A stretch of DNA of 64,000 nt, from contig JAODUP010000275.1 in the NCBI GenBank assembly GCA_025642065.1, positions 203,501 through 267,500 of the forward strand. Direction: 5' to 3'. Under the pieces are notes generated by a model. That model made no database searches. It was not told the DNA's origin and saw only the letters and a list, made by a program, of their open reading frames with translations. Positions 1 through 12,588 of the stretch are shown one piece after another. The DNA comes from Paralvinella palmiformis. Its lineage: Eukaryota; Annelida; Polychaeta; Terebellida; Alvinellidae. Numbering within the stretch: position 1 is the stretch's first letter; every line of letters begins with the position of its first letter. Made by a program: the position numbers and the translations under genes.

Positions 1-292
1 AACGGCAGGAGCCGTAATGGAACTGATAATTGTATCAATAATTGATCTTCCGGTATAAAATGTTATAAATTATTTAGTTATTAGTGACTATAATTAAAGT
101 TGTGTGTGTACATTGCATTAATAATGGCAATACGCGTTCTCTCGCTCTCTCTCTCCGCGCGCGCGTGTGTGTTGTGCTCTGGGTGGTTTCTCTCTCTCTC
201 CCTGTGTGTGTGTGTGTGTGTGTGTCCGTCCCAAGTCTGTGTTTCTAACTAAACTTGAGTGAGTTTCTACCATTACGTCTATATAAATATAA
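1..292. other. Intronic DNA with TC/GT-rich simple repeats
   Basis: Holds CT- and GT-rich low-complexity sequence at about 140-225. No gene or known element seen. Confidence 0.5.
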
Positions 293-465
293 ATGTTTTA
301 CGGCCACTTTTGTATATACGGTACGGTAAATGAGCCGACCAATAACCAAAGACAAGGAGACGAAGTGAAGAATGAAACACTCTTCTGACACAGCCCAGCC
401 GGGTTTGAACCCGGATGCTACAGATCTGTAGCCACCGCGCTACCAGTTAGGCCATGGAGGCGCCC
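293..465 (-). repeat. tRNA-derived SINE (family A), near full length
   Basis: On the minus strand it begins GGGCGCCTCCATGGCCTAAC (tRNA-like head with A-box) and has B-box GGGTTCAAACCC, then the family body (tcatt..cttcgtctcc..ggtcggctcat..) and tail GGCCGTAAAACA. The same order occurs in at least ten copies in the window. Confidence 0.85.
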
Positions 466-475
466 ACCACTCTCT

Positions 476-815
476 ATATTATCTGTGTCATGTTTACGTC
501 TCTACCTGTGTGACCCTGTAACACTCAATATTATTCATGTCATGCCTTTGTTTACGTCTCTACCCGTGTGACCCTGTAACACTGTCAATATTTTCTGTGT
601 CATGTCCTTGTTTACGTCTCTACCTATGTGACCCTGTAACACTGTCAATATTATCTGTGTCATGTCCTTTGTTTACGTCTATACTTGTGTGGCCCTGTAA
701 CACTGTGTCTATATTATGTGTCATGTCCTTGTCTACGTCTATACTTGTGTGACCCTGTAACACTGTGTCTATATTATGTGTCATGTCTATGTTTACGTTT
801 ATAATTGGGTGAGCC
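476..815. repeat. Minisatellite, about 60-bp unit, about 6 copies
   Basis: Units contain GTTTACGTCTCTACCTGTGT, GACCCTGTAACACTGT and CAATATTATCTGTGTCATGT, repeating every 60-61 bp with point changes. The short open frame through it is an artefact of the repeat. In BLTP3 intron 2. Confidence 0.85.
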
Positions 816-1980
816 TGTACTACGATGCTGGGTCACCAAACATATCCATCGGTAATCGTATTACACGTAGCAGATAACACCTGATACCTGACAGGCAACA
901 CCTGTTAAGCAATACCTCAGAATTGGGCAACAGTTCACCTAAGCTAGACAGCTAACAGTTATAAACCACAAAACGCATATACTTAACAGTGAAAATAATA
1001 ATAATAATAATAATAAGTGGTAATTTAATAGAAATTTATATCGGGAGCTAATCAATAACATTGTGTAGTGATAACCACAAAATAAGTTTCTGCTTCTAGT
1101 TGTAATATTGATTTTCCAGTTGTACATCACCCTTTCACTTACTGAAGTTTCTAAACTGATTTATCATTCCCTAATAAGTCCTGTCAACTTGATCCTATCC
1201 CTACATTTCTGCTAAAATCTCGTCTTCACACAATAATTGTTCCAATTACTAAGATAATAAATTTATCACTAAGCTCCGGGGTGTTCATTTCTCATTTTAA
1301 ACATGCCCATGTAAACCCTCTTCTTAATTATCTTTACCAGTCAATCGCCTAAACGGTTATAGACCTACTTCCATAATCACAACAAATCACGTGATGTGGC
1401 CACGTGATGTGACTAGTACCTATATATGACACAAGGCCACGCCCAATATTTAATCAATCAACCATGGACAAAAAAAAAGATTATCTCTGTGAGTTTGAGA
1501 TAGTCACTAAATAAAGAATCTAAAGAGCCATACATTGATCCTGAACGACATCAGTCAAGTCTAAATTACTGTACTGGATTAGAATCCCCATTCTTCATTG
1601 GAATATTGGTGCTGACTGATCCAGAACAACAATTAAAATTATAATGTTCCGACTCGGACACACGACAAAAACTGATTAACTGATGATAAACACGCAATGG
1701 AACAAATTATATTATTTACTTTGTGATGAACCGATTGAACAAAATTTCCCCCCCTCTCCGCTGAAAGATGAGTTTTATCACGAATAAAAAATATATAAAC
1801 CGCAACAAACACACACACACCGACACAGAGAATACAACAATTCAAGAACTCCATAATACAAAGTAGGTTAGATTTACCTTAATTCAAACAGAACACATCT
1901 ACCCAGTATAAAATTGTAGAACCAAGCAAACTTAAATTAACGCTCCCCTCCCCCCACAAGAGCACCCCACTCCCACCCGC
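816..1980. other. Intronic DNA, nothing recognised
   Basis: AT-rich sequence of BLTP3 intron 2. Contains a short ATA/ATT triplet run near 994-1015 and short CA runs near 1808; no coding exon or repeat family was recognised. Confidence 0.4.
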
Positions 1981-2029
1981 CATCACCAAAAAATAGTAAT
2001 CCACACACACACACACACGAATCCTAGAC

Positions 2030-2300
2030 AGCTCGGTTCAAGTGACAACTCGGCCCAGACAGCTCGGCCAGGGGTCGAGTTGTCCAAGACAACCCCCGGG
2101 CTCCCCGTTTATTTTTAAAAGAAAAGCTCCAGCCCGGGCCCCGGACCGAAAAAAATTTTAATTCCAAGACAGGCCCTCGGGGCCCCCCGGGGGCCGAGTT
2201 ATCCAAGGGGCAGCTTTGTCCCCCGGGCACCACACAGGGAAAAAACACCAAATAAAAGTTTGGGGAAATTGTTTTTTCCCCCCCCCCCCCCCCCACACGT
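2030..2300. other. Anomalous GC-rich, homopolymer-stretched sequence
   Basis: Abrupt change in composition with runs such as CCCCGGG, GGGGCCCCCCGGGGG, AAAAAAATTTT and a C run near 2279-2294, unlike flanking DNA. It looks like low-quality consensus or gap filling rather than a biological element. Confidence 0.5.
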
Positions 2301-2712
2301 ACGCGATAAAAGTAACCACTCCCCATGCAGCAATCACCAAATAACAGTAAGACATTCCGCCCTTCCTACATAATCTGTCTGGATACGAGAATGATAAATA
2401 GCTTCTGGATCGACCAAGATGCTACATAACTGTGTATAGGATGATCAAACGTTGTTGATCCAGTTATCATTCTGGTCACACCTTCATGCACAAAGAACAA
2501 TATAATCTGCTCAATACATCAATATTCCTTAATTATGATTGTTGTCGTTCTATAGATAATTACCTTGACGGAGCAAACGATAGTCAAGTAAACAAAACTA
2601 GACAAATATTAATAATCTGTATGTGGCTAGATTTATTCTAAAATCAAACAGTGTTTGTGTGTGTGTGTGTATCTGTGTGCTTTTGTGTGTGTGTGATTTT
2701 GTCTGTGTGTGC

Positions 2713-2714
<2 letters not shown>

Positions 2715-2743
<29 letters not shown>

Positions 2744-2869
2744 ATGTATATTACCTATATACATGTATATTACCTGAAATTTTCAGGTAATACGTCTATT
2801 CCTAACTGAGATATAATACAGATTATCTGAAAATTTCAGGTAACATACATGTTACCTGATTATACAGAT

Positions 2870-2902
<33 letters not shown>
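2715..2902. repeat. TA arrays flanking a palindromic insert
   Basis: TA arrays at 2715-2743 and 2873-2902 bracket about 130 bp with repeated TTACCTGAAATTTTCAGGTAA-type palindromes near 2770-2792 and 2827-2845. Looks like a small hairpin MITE in a TA-rich site; no coding capacity. Confidence 0.5.
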
Positions 2903-2908
<6 letters not shown>

Positions 2909-3320
2909 TAAAATGTAGCTACAATTCTAATACCTCCAACGAAAACAGTAGTAGCAGATATTTCACTCAGCCCAAATAATACCACTAGTTTGGATTATAA
3001 AACCCCTTTTCAAGTACATGTGTGTGTGTGTATGTGTCTGTCTCTCTGTGTGTACGCGTGCGCACGCGTTAGTTTGTATGAGCATGTATGACACAAATAC
3101 CTGGTCACCTACTGGTAGAACCCAAACATCATCTATAAAGAAATAAGTGTACTTGATCTAGAAGATTAACTCAGATGTACAAAGACTATAGATCATACTT
3201 AAGAGAGGACTATAGTTCTGTTGGCATGATGCCATCTTGGCAATGATAATAAACTAAAGATCTTTATGTCATCAATATAAACATCAACATTAACTCAACT
3301 ATTAATGTTTACCCAACAAT

Positions 3321-3387
3321 ATGAGTGAGTGAGTGAGTGAGTGAGTGAGTGAGTGAGTGAGTGAGTGAGTGAGTGAGTGAGTGAGTG
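3321..3387. repeat. (GAGT)n microsatellite
   Basis: About 16 perfect GAGT units in BLTP3 intron 2. Confidence 0.95.
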
Positions 3388-3628
3388 CTATATCTATGTT
3401 TAGCTTCAATGCAGGTCTCACCTATGATATAAAAGCTATTCTCTAGAGTAATAAGATGATTAGGCTAAAGCATTTTACTGAAGAATGAAATATCCTACAG
3501 AAAACTAATTTTTGATCACATAACAATTGAAGGTCTACAAAGTGTGTGTGTGTGTGTGTGTGTGAGCGCTTTATAACAGGCTGAGATGTTTAGATGATAC
3601 ATGTACCTGAAATAGTTGAACTTGAAGT

Positions 3629-4006
3629 GCAGTTATAACACTCTTATTGTTATCATCCAGTTATAACACTCTCATTGTTATCATCAAGTTATAACACTCT
3701 CATTGTTATCATCAAGTTATAACACTCTCATTGTTATCATCAAGTTATAACACTCTCATTGTTATCATCCAGTTATAACACTCTCATTGTTATCATCCAG
3801 TTATAACACTCTCAAAATTGTTTAAATTTATTTTTTAAGTTATAACACTCTCATTGTTGTCATCAAGTTATAACACTCTCATTGTTATCATCAAGTTATA
3901 ACACTCTCATTGTTATCATCAAGTTATAACACTCTCATTGTTATCATCCAGTTATAACACTCTCATTGTTATCATCAAGTTATAACACTCTCATTGTTAT
4001 CATCAA
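3629..4006. repeat. 28-bp minisatellite, about 13 copies
   Basis: Unit AGTTATAACACTCTCATTGT followed by TATCATCA, repeated head to tail with TCC/TCA variation at the end. One aberrant unit near 3796-3838 replaces ATTGTTATCATC with AT-rich filler. Confidence 0.95.
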
Positions 4007-4350
4007 CAAATATTTTCTATATTATGTCACCGTATTACACAAAACAATATTAAATCAATGATATAACTTAATTATTGAATATCATATAAGTTCTTTATCC
4101 CCCCCCCCTTTCCCCAGAGGATGGACACGTAGCTGAACATCTCCGTGTAATATCTTATCCTCGAGAAAGTGATTGTGTAATCATCTCATATCATCCAATC
4201 AGATGTTGTTATCAGATATCTGGTGAATACTTCATAATTTATTTTAAATAATAATACTTTAAGATTATTAATATTAATACAAATAAGCATGTATTGGAAT
4301 ATAAAAGTTTTCATGAATACCTTCATGAATACCGCTAATAATTAACGAGG

Positions 4351-4500
4351 ACTTTTTGATGATGCAGTGGTTACAATAGTGCACTGCTAACTTCCAAGTT
4401 GTGGGTTTGAATCCATCTCACAGCTGTATTTGTGGGATGTGTTTCTCTATGACAGACGCCCCTCAGACATACATGTATGTCTGACATGTGACAAAGACCA
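4351..4500 (+). repeat. tRNA-derived SINE (family B), fragment
   Basis: Head GATGATGCAGTGGTTACAAT with A-box-like sequence, B-box GGGTTTGAATCC, then a body unlike family A. Similar tRNA-like heads occur on the minus strand near 23500-23600 and 41180-41296. Confidence 0.6.
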
Positions 4501-4551
4501 AGATTAAACAATTCAAATCTAAATTAATGAGTTTACACCCCAATGTTTGTT

Positions 4552-4664
4552 TACAAGTGAAGTCAAAGATGAAACACCCTCCAGATATGTCCACACCGAG
4601 ATTCGAACTCAGGTGGTAGTGATCTGTGATCCAATGCACTACCGGTTACACCACGGAGGCACCC
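4552..4664 (-). repeat. tRNA-derived SINE (family A), head portion
   Basis: Minus-strand head GGGTGCCTCCGTGGTGTAAC with B-box GAGTTCGAATCTCGG; the 3' body is truncated after the GAAGTG motif. Confidence 0.75.
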
Positions 4665-5283
4665 ATGTCACAGTAATGACATGAAATAGTGTGTCAGAAA
4701 AGTGTGTCACATTCTTCAAAATTTACTCATTCATATGACTCAATCAGCCTTACTGTATCAAGTAGAGTTGATAGACTTTTGTGTGAGAGGGAGTCTGAGT
4801 AAGTGTACATTATTATTATTATTATTATTATTTTTCTGGAAATTCATAATACAATACTTTAACGATAGTTGACTGATTTGAACTTCAAATCAATAAATTA
4901 CCAAACATGTAATTGGCTGCCACACGGTATAAATATTGCTGTCAAGTCGGTAGACTTATTGTTGACATCCGAGCTTCTTTACAATTGCATCATCTACTAA
5001 ACCAGCTTCAGACCTACATAGACACGGCGTTGGGTTTTTTGTGACTTTAATCTCACGCAAAACAGATATTGGGAACAATACAGACCAAAACAATGCCAAC
5101 GGTGGGAAAGGAGGCTTTTTAGCCTAACAGCATCTAAATGGATCACCTTAGATCAGTGTGGATGTCTTGAAAACTGGATGAATAGATGACTGGATAGTTC
5201 ATTACCCTTTTCACTAAAAAGGCAACTAAAACACTTAATACAAAAGTAACAGTAATAGATCTTCAAAGTTTTAACTAAAGGAC
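4665..5283. other. Intronic DNA with ATT triplet run
   Basis: A short (ATT)n run at about 4809-4831. No coding sequence or known repeat otherwise seen. Confidence 0.4.
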
Positions 5284-5457
5284 CCCTGGGTGCTCTTCCA
5301 TGGCCTAACTGGCAGTGCAGTTGGTCACAGATCTATAGCACCTGGGTTCAAACCCCAGCCAGGCTATGTCAGAAGGGTGTTTCATCTTTCACCTTTGTAG
5401 GTCGCTCAGCCCATTTAGCCTATATTGTGCACAAAAGTGGCCATAAAACATCAACTA
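5284..5457 (+). repeat. tRNA-derived SINE (family A)
   Basis: Head GGTGCTCTTCCATGGCCTAA, B-box GGTTCAAACCCC, body with GGTCGCTCAGCCCATTTAGC and tail AAAGTGGCCATAAAACATC. Nearly full length. Confidence 0.85.
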
Positions 5458-5736
5458 AGGGACCTCTACAATCATCAACACTATAAAAGTGGACACCATA
5501 CATTAACTTTCTGCTTAAAGATGGAATAAAAATTGAAAACATTTATACATCACCATTCAGTCATATACTCGTTTGTATGAGTTTGTCAGCAGACGTATAA
5601 GTTTCTAACCCGGCCACTCTAACCACTGAGCTAAGCTAGATTCATACAGCTGCTAGAAAATCCTCTCCTTTGATGTGTAAGAACGATCTTGAGCAGCAAA
5701 GAAAGAAACATGTAAACCTGAAATATTTGGATGTTT

Positions 5737-5835
5737 GATGTTTTACGACCTTCAGACATCCCGACGCCGAGATTTGAACTCAGGTGGTTGAAATCTGTGA
5801 CCAATTGCCCTACCGGTTAGGCCAAGGAGGTCCCC
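5737..5835 (-). repeat. tRNA-derived SINE (family A), internally deleted
   Basis: Minus-strand head GGGGACCTCCTTGGCCTAAC and B-box TGAGTTCAAATCTCGG run directly into the tail (CGTAAAACATCA); the middle body is missing. Confidence 0.7.
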
Positions 5836-7367
5836 TGTATATAACTGAATTAATTTTCGAACAATAAATATACAGATAGTCATTGGGTTGAATCAATTAA
5901 TCACAATACAAGGTGAGCTTTAGACGCCTGTATAAGACACGATTGAATGCGAGTGAATCCGAAGCCATAATACGTTCTAATTAAAGAGAGCAACACTTCA
6001 CCATGACAGTTAGACAACAACAATATACAACACAACAGATATATAATATATCCCTGTATATTGTCAAATATTTATGTACTCTGTCTTGCTAGACAAGTGC
6101 AAAGCCAAAAAATAATACATTTAAATCAAATAAGGCTTACACTCTTGATAACATACATGTCTGTTTTAGAACTAGGTGAAAAGGCACCAGGAGTGATAAT
6201 TGCAAATCATGAATACAACCTGTAAATGATTCATCAGGGACTGAATCCTTAGAAATGACTTTTCCTTGCTGAGATGTGTAATGTCTTTCCAGTCCCACAG
6301 GATGTATAATAATACCGTACAAAGTGTGCATTTAAATCAAAGAAGGTTCTAGTTCTCTCTCTCTCTCTCTCTCTCTCTGGGTGTGTATGTGTGTGTGTGT
6401 GTGTGTGTGGGCGCGCGCACGTGTTGTTTTATCAGAGAGAGACTGTCTATCTGTATAAGTATATGGTTTTTGTACTGATGCAAAATATACATACAACATA
6501 TGTGTTTGTATTAATTTATACACCTGTTGTGTCTGTAAATGGACACACACACACACACACTTATCACCTTCATACAATACACAGATACTTCAAACAATTA
6601 TTATATGATTCCTGTAAAATAAAATTATTATATTGAAGTGGTAACAAAATTATAAAAATTACCCACTTCTAATAAGATTTACTCACAACAATGTATCCTG
6701 AATAAATCAACAAATAACACTAAGCTGTAATTATTGAGTTACTTATCTAATTTTGGTGAACAACATATAAATAAGACAGCACATTAAAAAATGTGCTGAT
6801 AATTATATTGAGTAGAGTCAATGGCAATATACAAGAGACGAATGAACATTATTTATTAACAAATGTGGGTCAAGGGCAACATGCAAGGGACAAGTAAATA
6901 TTATTTAGTAACAAATGTGGGTCAGTGACAACATGCAAGAGACGAATGAACATTATTTAGTAACAAATGTCTTAACCCATTCTTCATCATAATTAGGTTA
7001 CTAAGCATCACCTTTCCATTTTAATGACAATCGTTTGACATTTGTAGACAACCTTTTGTACATGCATCACGAGTGGAGAGATTTGCCACTACGTTGTGAC
7101 CTTGACATTTTAGAGTGTACCCCATCTGGATGCTGAGACGTGTCTAATCTTTTCAAGTTTCTCAGCACATCACAAAGTAGATTTTCTTCTTTCTTATAAT
7201 GTGTAATCAAGTGAGAGAAAATTGTCTTTTTTTCTTCTTTCTTTTTATGTACTTTAACACAGACAATACATAATTATACTTTCTGCACTTTAATGCACAC
7301 AACAATATACAGCCATACTTTGTGAACTTTAATATATGCAACAATATATAATTTCTATACTTTAACA
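5836..7367. other. Intronic DNA, simple repeats only
   Basis: Holds a CT run (6354-6378), GT run (6386-6410) and CA run (6543-6561), and a roughly 65-bp sequence repeated at 6833, 6885 and 6940 (caagrgacraatraacattatt). No gene recognised; the minus-strand frame at 6137-6331 has no supporting splice or family match. Confidence 0.45.
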
Positions 7368-7549
7368 GGGTGCCTCCGTGGTCTAACTGGCAGCTCATTA
7401 GATCACAGATCACTACCACCTGAGTTCGAATTTCGGCATGGGCATATCTGAAGGATGTTTTATCTTTGACTTTGTTTCATTACCTTTGGAGGTCACTCGG
7501 CCCATTTAGCCTACCATGTGCACAAAAGTGGGTGTAAAACAGCACCATT
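7368..7549 (+). repeat. tRNA-derived SINE (family A), full length
   Basis: Head GGGTGCCTCCGTGGTCTAAC, B-box GAGTTCGAATTTCGG, body GGTCACTCGGCCCATTTAGC and tail AAAAGTGGGTGTAAAACA. Confidence 0.85.
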
Positions 7550-7554
7550 TGGAT

Positions 7555-7850
7555 ATTTAACAAAAGTATATGGATGTATAACAAAAGTATCATGATATTT
7601 AACAAGAGAATCGAGTTTTTGGGGACATTTAACAAATATATCTGGACATTTAACAAAAGTATCTAGATGTTTAACAAAAGTATCTGGATGTTTAACAAGA
7701 GTATCAAGATGTCTAACAAATATATGCAGATATTTTCTAAAAGTATCAGGATGTTTAACAAAAGTATGTGGATGTTTAACAGGAGTATATGGATGTTTAA
7801 CAAGTCAGTATCAGGATGTTTAAGAGAAGTATCACGATGTCTAAAGGACT
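7555..7850. repeat. Minisatellite, about 21-bp unit
   Basis: Degenerate repeats of AAAAGTATCTGGATGTTTAAC, about 13 copies. A 73-codon open frame through it is only a product of the 21-bp period. Confidence 0.85.
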
Positions 7851-8195
7851 ATTATACCAAACACAGAACAGGCATCAGTGCTAATTAATAATTTAGTCTT
7901 CAACATTACATCATAAACAACAAAAGTTCGTTTTAAAACATCACTGATGAGTCAGTGACAAAATAATGATGAGGAAAAAAAAACAATATTTAGGACATCA
8001 GTGAAAACATAACAAGAAAGAGATGTGTCTTAATTTGACAAAAAGGTTATCTCTGATCCTGACATCTCATCAATATGTAACTTGGTATATATTAGGTCAA
8101 TAGGTTATTATATAAACATAATCATTGATTAGCATAAAGTCATTTATTTTGATTTGTGTGACAAGTTTGATGGATTAAAAAGGGATTATAAAATA

Positions 8196-8196
<1 letters not shown>

Positions 8197-8237
<41 letters not shown>
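8197..8237. repeat. (TA)n array
   Basis: Perfect TA repeats followed by a TTTAACAAGAGTATCT unit resembling the preceding minisatellite. Confidence 0.9.
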
Positions 8238-8240
<3 letters not shown>

Positions 8241-8424
8241 ACAAGAGTATCTCTCTCTATTTGACAAGTTTGCTGTGGTGTCTGATACACTTACATCTAA
8301 ATATTGCAATAAGTACATCTTTATGTCTAATTAGCACACCTTGATGTCTATTATTCCTAGACACAGTCAGGTGTTTGATGATGAAGAACATCACATTTTC
8401 TTCCTTTTCTTAAAGTTTCTTTCT

Positions 8425-8540
8425 TATGTTTCATGATTTATGATCATGAAACTTGGATAACAAATGGAAGTGCCAGCACTTATTTCCAATGTGATCCCTC
8501 AGTGATTGTTCATATCCTCCTCCCCCACCACTCACAGGGG
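8425..8540. repeat. Dispersed repeat, shared in inverse orientation with 21745-21870
   Basis: Contains palindrome GTTTCATGATTTATGATCAT and CTCCCCCACCACTCACAGGG; the copy at 21745-21870 has CCCCTGTGAGTGGGGGAGGA and GTTTCATTATCATAGATCAT in reverse. Type of element unknown. Confidence 0.5.
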
Positions 8541-8709
8541 AGCAATATGGAAAGATGGAGCCGAATTATCCCGAAGATGGTCACTCCCAGAGTGTTTTAC
8601 GTCCTCGGGGCATCTTTAACATCCCCCTTTTTAATTAATTCAATGGAGACGGCAGCGCCATTTAACGTGGTCAGCCACCCACAATGTTGTGAGCCGAGAA
8701 ATTAATCCC

Positions 8710-8802
8710 TGGAAAAGGTTCAACCTTTTGGTGGGATTGAACCAGTGAATCCACCCTTTAGCATAAAGTGCAACATACTTAACCGTTAGACCCACGGAGT
8801 TC
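8710..8802 (-). repeat. tRNA-derived SINE head (family C)
   Basis: Minus strand: GAACTCCGTGGGTCTAACGG with A-box-like sequence and B-box GGTTCAATCCC, joined to a body with TCCAGGGATTAATTTCTCGG. Distinct from families A and B. Confidence 0.55.
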
Positions 8803-8989
8803 ACATTGTGTTATCTAATTACCACACCAATAATTGTGTCAAAATATTTTTGTGCGTGCATGCATGCGTGTGTGATAAATTAATGAAAAACCATCTGATA
8901 AACCCACATATCACAGAAGATTAAAGTTTTTAGCTTAATCAATTTGTACTCTCTGATATGAGAGAGATACTCAGACATTTATATACATA

Positions 8990-8995
8990 CATACA

Positions 8996-9054
<59 letters not shown>
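8990..9054. repeat. (CATA)n and (TA)n microsatellite
   Basis: Short ACAT units passing into a perfect TA array. Confidence 0.9.
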
Positions 9055-9619
9055 CTGTTATAAGTCAATGAGAGATAATGACAATTATTTCCAAATTAGT
9101 GTGATTCACACACTACAAGTTGTTTTATGTAATTGTAAGCCATTTTGTTAATAATATGTCTAGAAGTCTGATATATATATATATTTAAATATTTTAGTCA
9201 TATAAGAAATGGAACAAATACTTGATCTTTAAGACCAATCTGACTAACCAATGTCTAAACAAATTTACTTAATATTTAAATATAGTTAATAATGGATGAA
9301 CACATCATCAAATGAGTGGATAACAGATAACAGATGGGACATCCCAGCAAAATACTATCTTATGAAAATGAGAACATATATTGGATTTCTTTATTATATT
9401 CCAATCTTCCAATTAACACATTTTAGTAGCAGATTTGTTATTGATCTGATAAATAATTAAAAAACTAAATTGTTAAACAAAATTTTATGTCATATAACTG
9501 TTATATTAAATTATGGAGTGATAGATTATTGTTTCATATTAAATATTTTATTTACACCAAATACTTTATTATTCAATGCAATTATATGTAATCTGATTAT
9601 GCGGGGTTCAGAGCTGATT

Positions 9620-9945
9620 CACAAACACATACCACCACCTGACAGACCCGCATCACACAACCTGATTGATACAATACCAGTACCACCTGACACCATCATA
9701 TCCCATCACCTGACACACCCACATCGCACAACCTGATTAGAAATACAATACCCTACCACCTGACACACCCACATCACACAACCTGACATTGATACAACAG
9801 TCCCTACCTACCACCTGACACCATCAAATCCCACCACCTGACACCTCCAAAATCCCATCTGACAATACACGTCCAGCCATCTGACACATTCCCATCCCAC
9901 ACTCCGACACATCTACCTAATCCCACCATTTGACACATTCCAAAT
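9620..9945. repeat. Degenerate tandem repeat, CACCTGACA-rich
   Basis: Loose repeats of CACCTGACACACCCACATCA and CACAACCTGATTGATACAAT. Minus strand reads as TGTCAGGTGG-rich. No coding sense. Confidence 0.7.
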
Positions 9946-10350
9946 GGGCACATCTCTATTTCACTAATAACTGTGAGCCAGGGCTACTTAAGGGGCCAAA
10001 TATCAATATGTCAACACACAGATCTCTCAGTATTGATCAGAAAGAGATTAATATTTCTCTGTATAGTTATTATTAGCATAACATATAAAAATAGCGTAAT
10101 ATTGCTCATAAGACAGGTCACGGAACCTAAACGATGTTGATCTTTATACAAAGAGACGTCCATATTAGGTCAAAGGTCAATTGATTATTTGTGATGATAA
10201 CAGCAGCAGGTATAATGACGACCAGGTGGCTATTGAGGAAGTAATTATATGTTACTATATTAAGACGAGTAAGATACTAAATATAGTAAACCAACAGACC
10301 TTAAAGGTAAATGATCAGTTTTAGAAGTTTGAGGTAGTTCACAGTAGGCA

Positions 10351-10681
10351 GACATGGGGTCAATTCCAATCAATTCCATTTGGTCAATTCCAGTTCCAAA
10401 TCAAATTTATCAATTCCAACTTTATCAATTCCAATTCCATTTTTTAACCTACTACTTTTTACCATGAGTAGATACTCCAAATACCTACTCTCAGTACCTA
10501 CTTGGAATACCTAATCCAAATAGTTTAGGATTGTCAGGGAAGAAATATTTCTGAATTACAAAATTAAATGGTAAATTAATTTGTGGATTTAATTTATTTT
10601 TGTAACAAGCCTCAATTCCAATTTTATCAATTCCAATCCTTTTTTAAAGCAATTCCAATTCCATTGAATTAACCCCATGTC
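10351..10681 (+). mobile_element. Non-autonomous TIR element (GACATGGGGT ends)
   Basis: Ends GACATGGGGTCAATTCC and the inverse of GACATGGGGTTAATTC. The interior is rich in CAATTCCA repeats and a CCTACTACTTTT core. A decayed second copy at 34886-35229 shares the core (CAAATAGTTTA, AATTAATTTGTGGATTTAAT). 331 bp, no ORF. Confidence 0.75.
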
Positions 10682-10783
10682 AGGTTGTGAGGATCTCATT
10701 AAACAACTACTCTAAGCTAATTCAAATTCTAATCTGCTCATCATTATCTGATATGATTATCTTGTAATTTTGTGCTTTCAGTT

Positions 10784-10931
<148 letters not shown>

Positions 10932-10934
<3 letters not shown>

Positions 10935-11585
10935 TCAGAATTTGTTAATCGGACATTGTTTATCCGACAAATCCGCCATCCGACACATTATTGCCTGTGA
11001 TGGATTTAGCTCCATTATAAATGACTCTTTAATCTGACAAAATCGTGTTCCGCGTTCCGACACTTCATTTCGCCAACAGAATATAATTTCATTAAATATA
11101 TATAATATATCAGGCATACACAAATTGCAAATACCCTGTCAGTCATGCAAGACACACCAACATGTTGTCAGTAATGGTTCATTAACCTGCGCACCTGCAA
11201 TAATTGCTATACACACTGACACACGATGCTTCCATTGCCTGTGGCTATCTAATAGCCAATCATAATCATTTATGGCTAATTAAAAACACAAATGTATGAT
11301 ATTTCCAATGAGCAGATCATGAGTTAATCTGATGGACTAAGTGGCACCAGTATTAATTTCTTTATAGTGTATGTAATTAACAAACATCAAAATGATTAAT
11401 GGCTTCAATGCCATTCCGTATCTTGTGCATGGTTATTGAATATTGTTTTAAATACAGAGGCATATCTTTATGATTTAAAAATATGTGACACAGACTAACA
11501 GTATGTCACAGACACGATATTCCAACATTCTCGTTTATCCGACATATTATCATGTGACAAACCTTGTTGGATTAACGGATTCTGA

Positions 11586-11588
<3 letters not shown>
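10932..11588 (+). mobile_element. Pogo/Tc1-type non-autonomous TIR element between TA arrays
   Basis: Left end CAGTCAGAATTTGTTAATCG; the right end, read inversely, is GAGTCAGAATCCGTTAATCC, with a second inverted block (TATCCGACA) inside each end. About 657 bp, no transposase. TA arrays on both sides fit a TA target. CAGT-type ends suggest the pogo group (inference). Confidence 0.75.

Positions 11589-11629
<41 letters not shown>
11589..11629. repeat. (TA)n array
   Basis: Directly follows the right end of the 10932-11588 element. Confidence 0.95.
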
Positions 11630-11634
<5 letters not shown>

Positions 11635-12549
11635 GCTGTTACTGGTGCTAGATAACTGGATTAATACACACACATATACACACACACACACTTATGACAT
11701 CTGATAGGTTCTAATATATGATATCTAAATGACATCCAAATGATACAATTTTATTTTACAGATAATCTCACACCAATAACAACATTTGTAATGTTCTGAA
11801 TTAATTTAATTTGATTTGTAATGACTTCAATTACATCTGCTCTCAATAGCTTGTCAAAGCATACATGCATTGATGGGTTCATTTCTATGATAATTCAGAA
11901 ATGTTTGTAATAAAAAATAAATTCTCATCTACTCTTTGTCTAATTTCGCTCCAGTTTGCGCACTTCCAATTATTAGAGTGACTGCTGAAGCTATGAAAAC
12001 AATATGTTTTTGGCACAAAAGAATTGGACTGCAAACCAGGGGCTTTAATTTTAAACTGACCTTCTTCTATTTTTTATTTTATTTTGTCAATGATCTTAGA
12101 TTATTTACACATTTATTTTTTAACAGATAAATATTAAATTATTTCTATATAAACATTTTAATATATGGTAATATCATTTATATTATAGTAAATATCGTTG
12201 TTAACAATCGTCTCAAATATATTTGGCTTACCATACTTTATCCTATTTAATCAACAAGTACACCGACAGATAATAATATTACTATTTTAATATTACTACT
12301 ATTATTATAACTATGAGCAATAAGAAAACTGTTATGGTACAGTTTTAATGGTTGGCCTAATGTGAACTCAACCAGAACGTCAATGTCACCAGATCAGCAC
12401 CAAAAAAAACACAATGTTTACACTCCAGCAACAATATGGTCTTATTACGCTTCACTAATCCTAGTCATAATGGAGGTCAGCTCTATCTAAAGATTTATTT
12501 ATATCAACAAAAATAATCCTACTTGAGCTATACATACAAAGAACCCCCC

Positions 12550-12588
<39 letters not shown>

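Noticed and set aside
939..1130. Minus-strand 63-codon hydrophobic frame
   Set aside because: Composition follows AT-rich triplet repeats; no splice signals or family resemblance.
3629..4006. Possible CRISPR-like repeat array
   Set aside because: Units are contiguous with no spacers, in an animal genome; it is a minisatellite.
6137..6331. Minus-strand 64-codon frame containing FTGCIHDLQL, reminiscent of a laminin-G motif
   Set aside because: Only a short chance resemblance; no neighbouring exon of such a gene and it lies in a BLTP3 intron.
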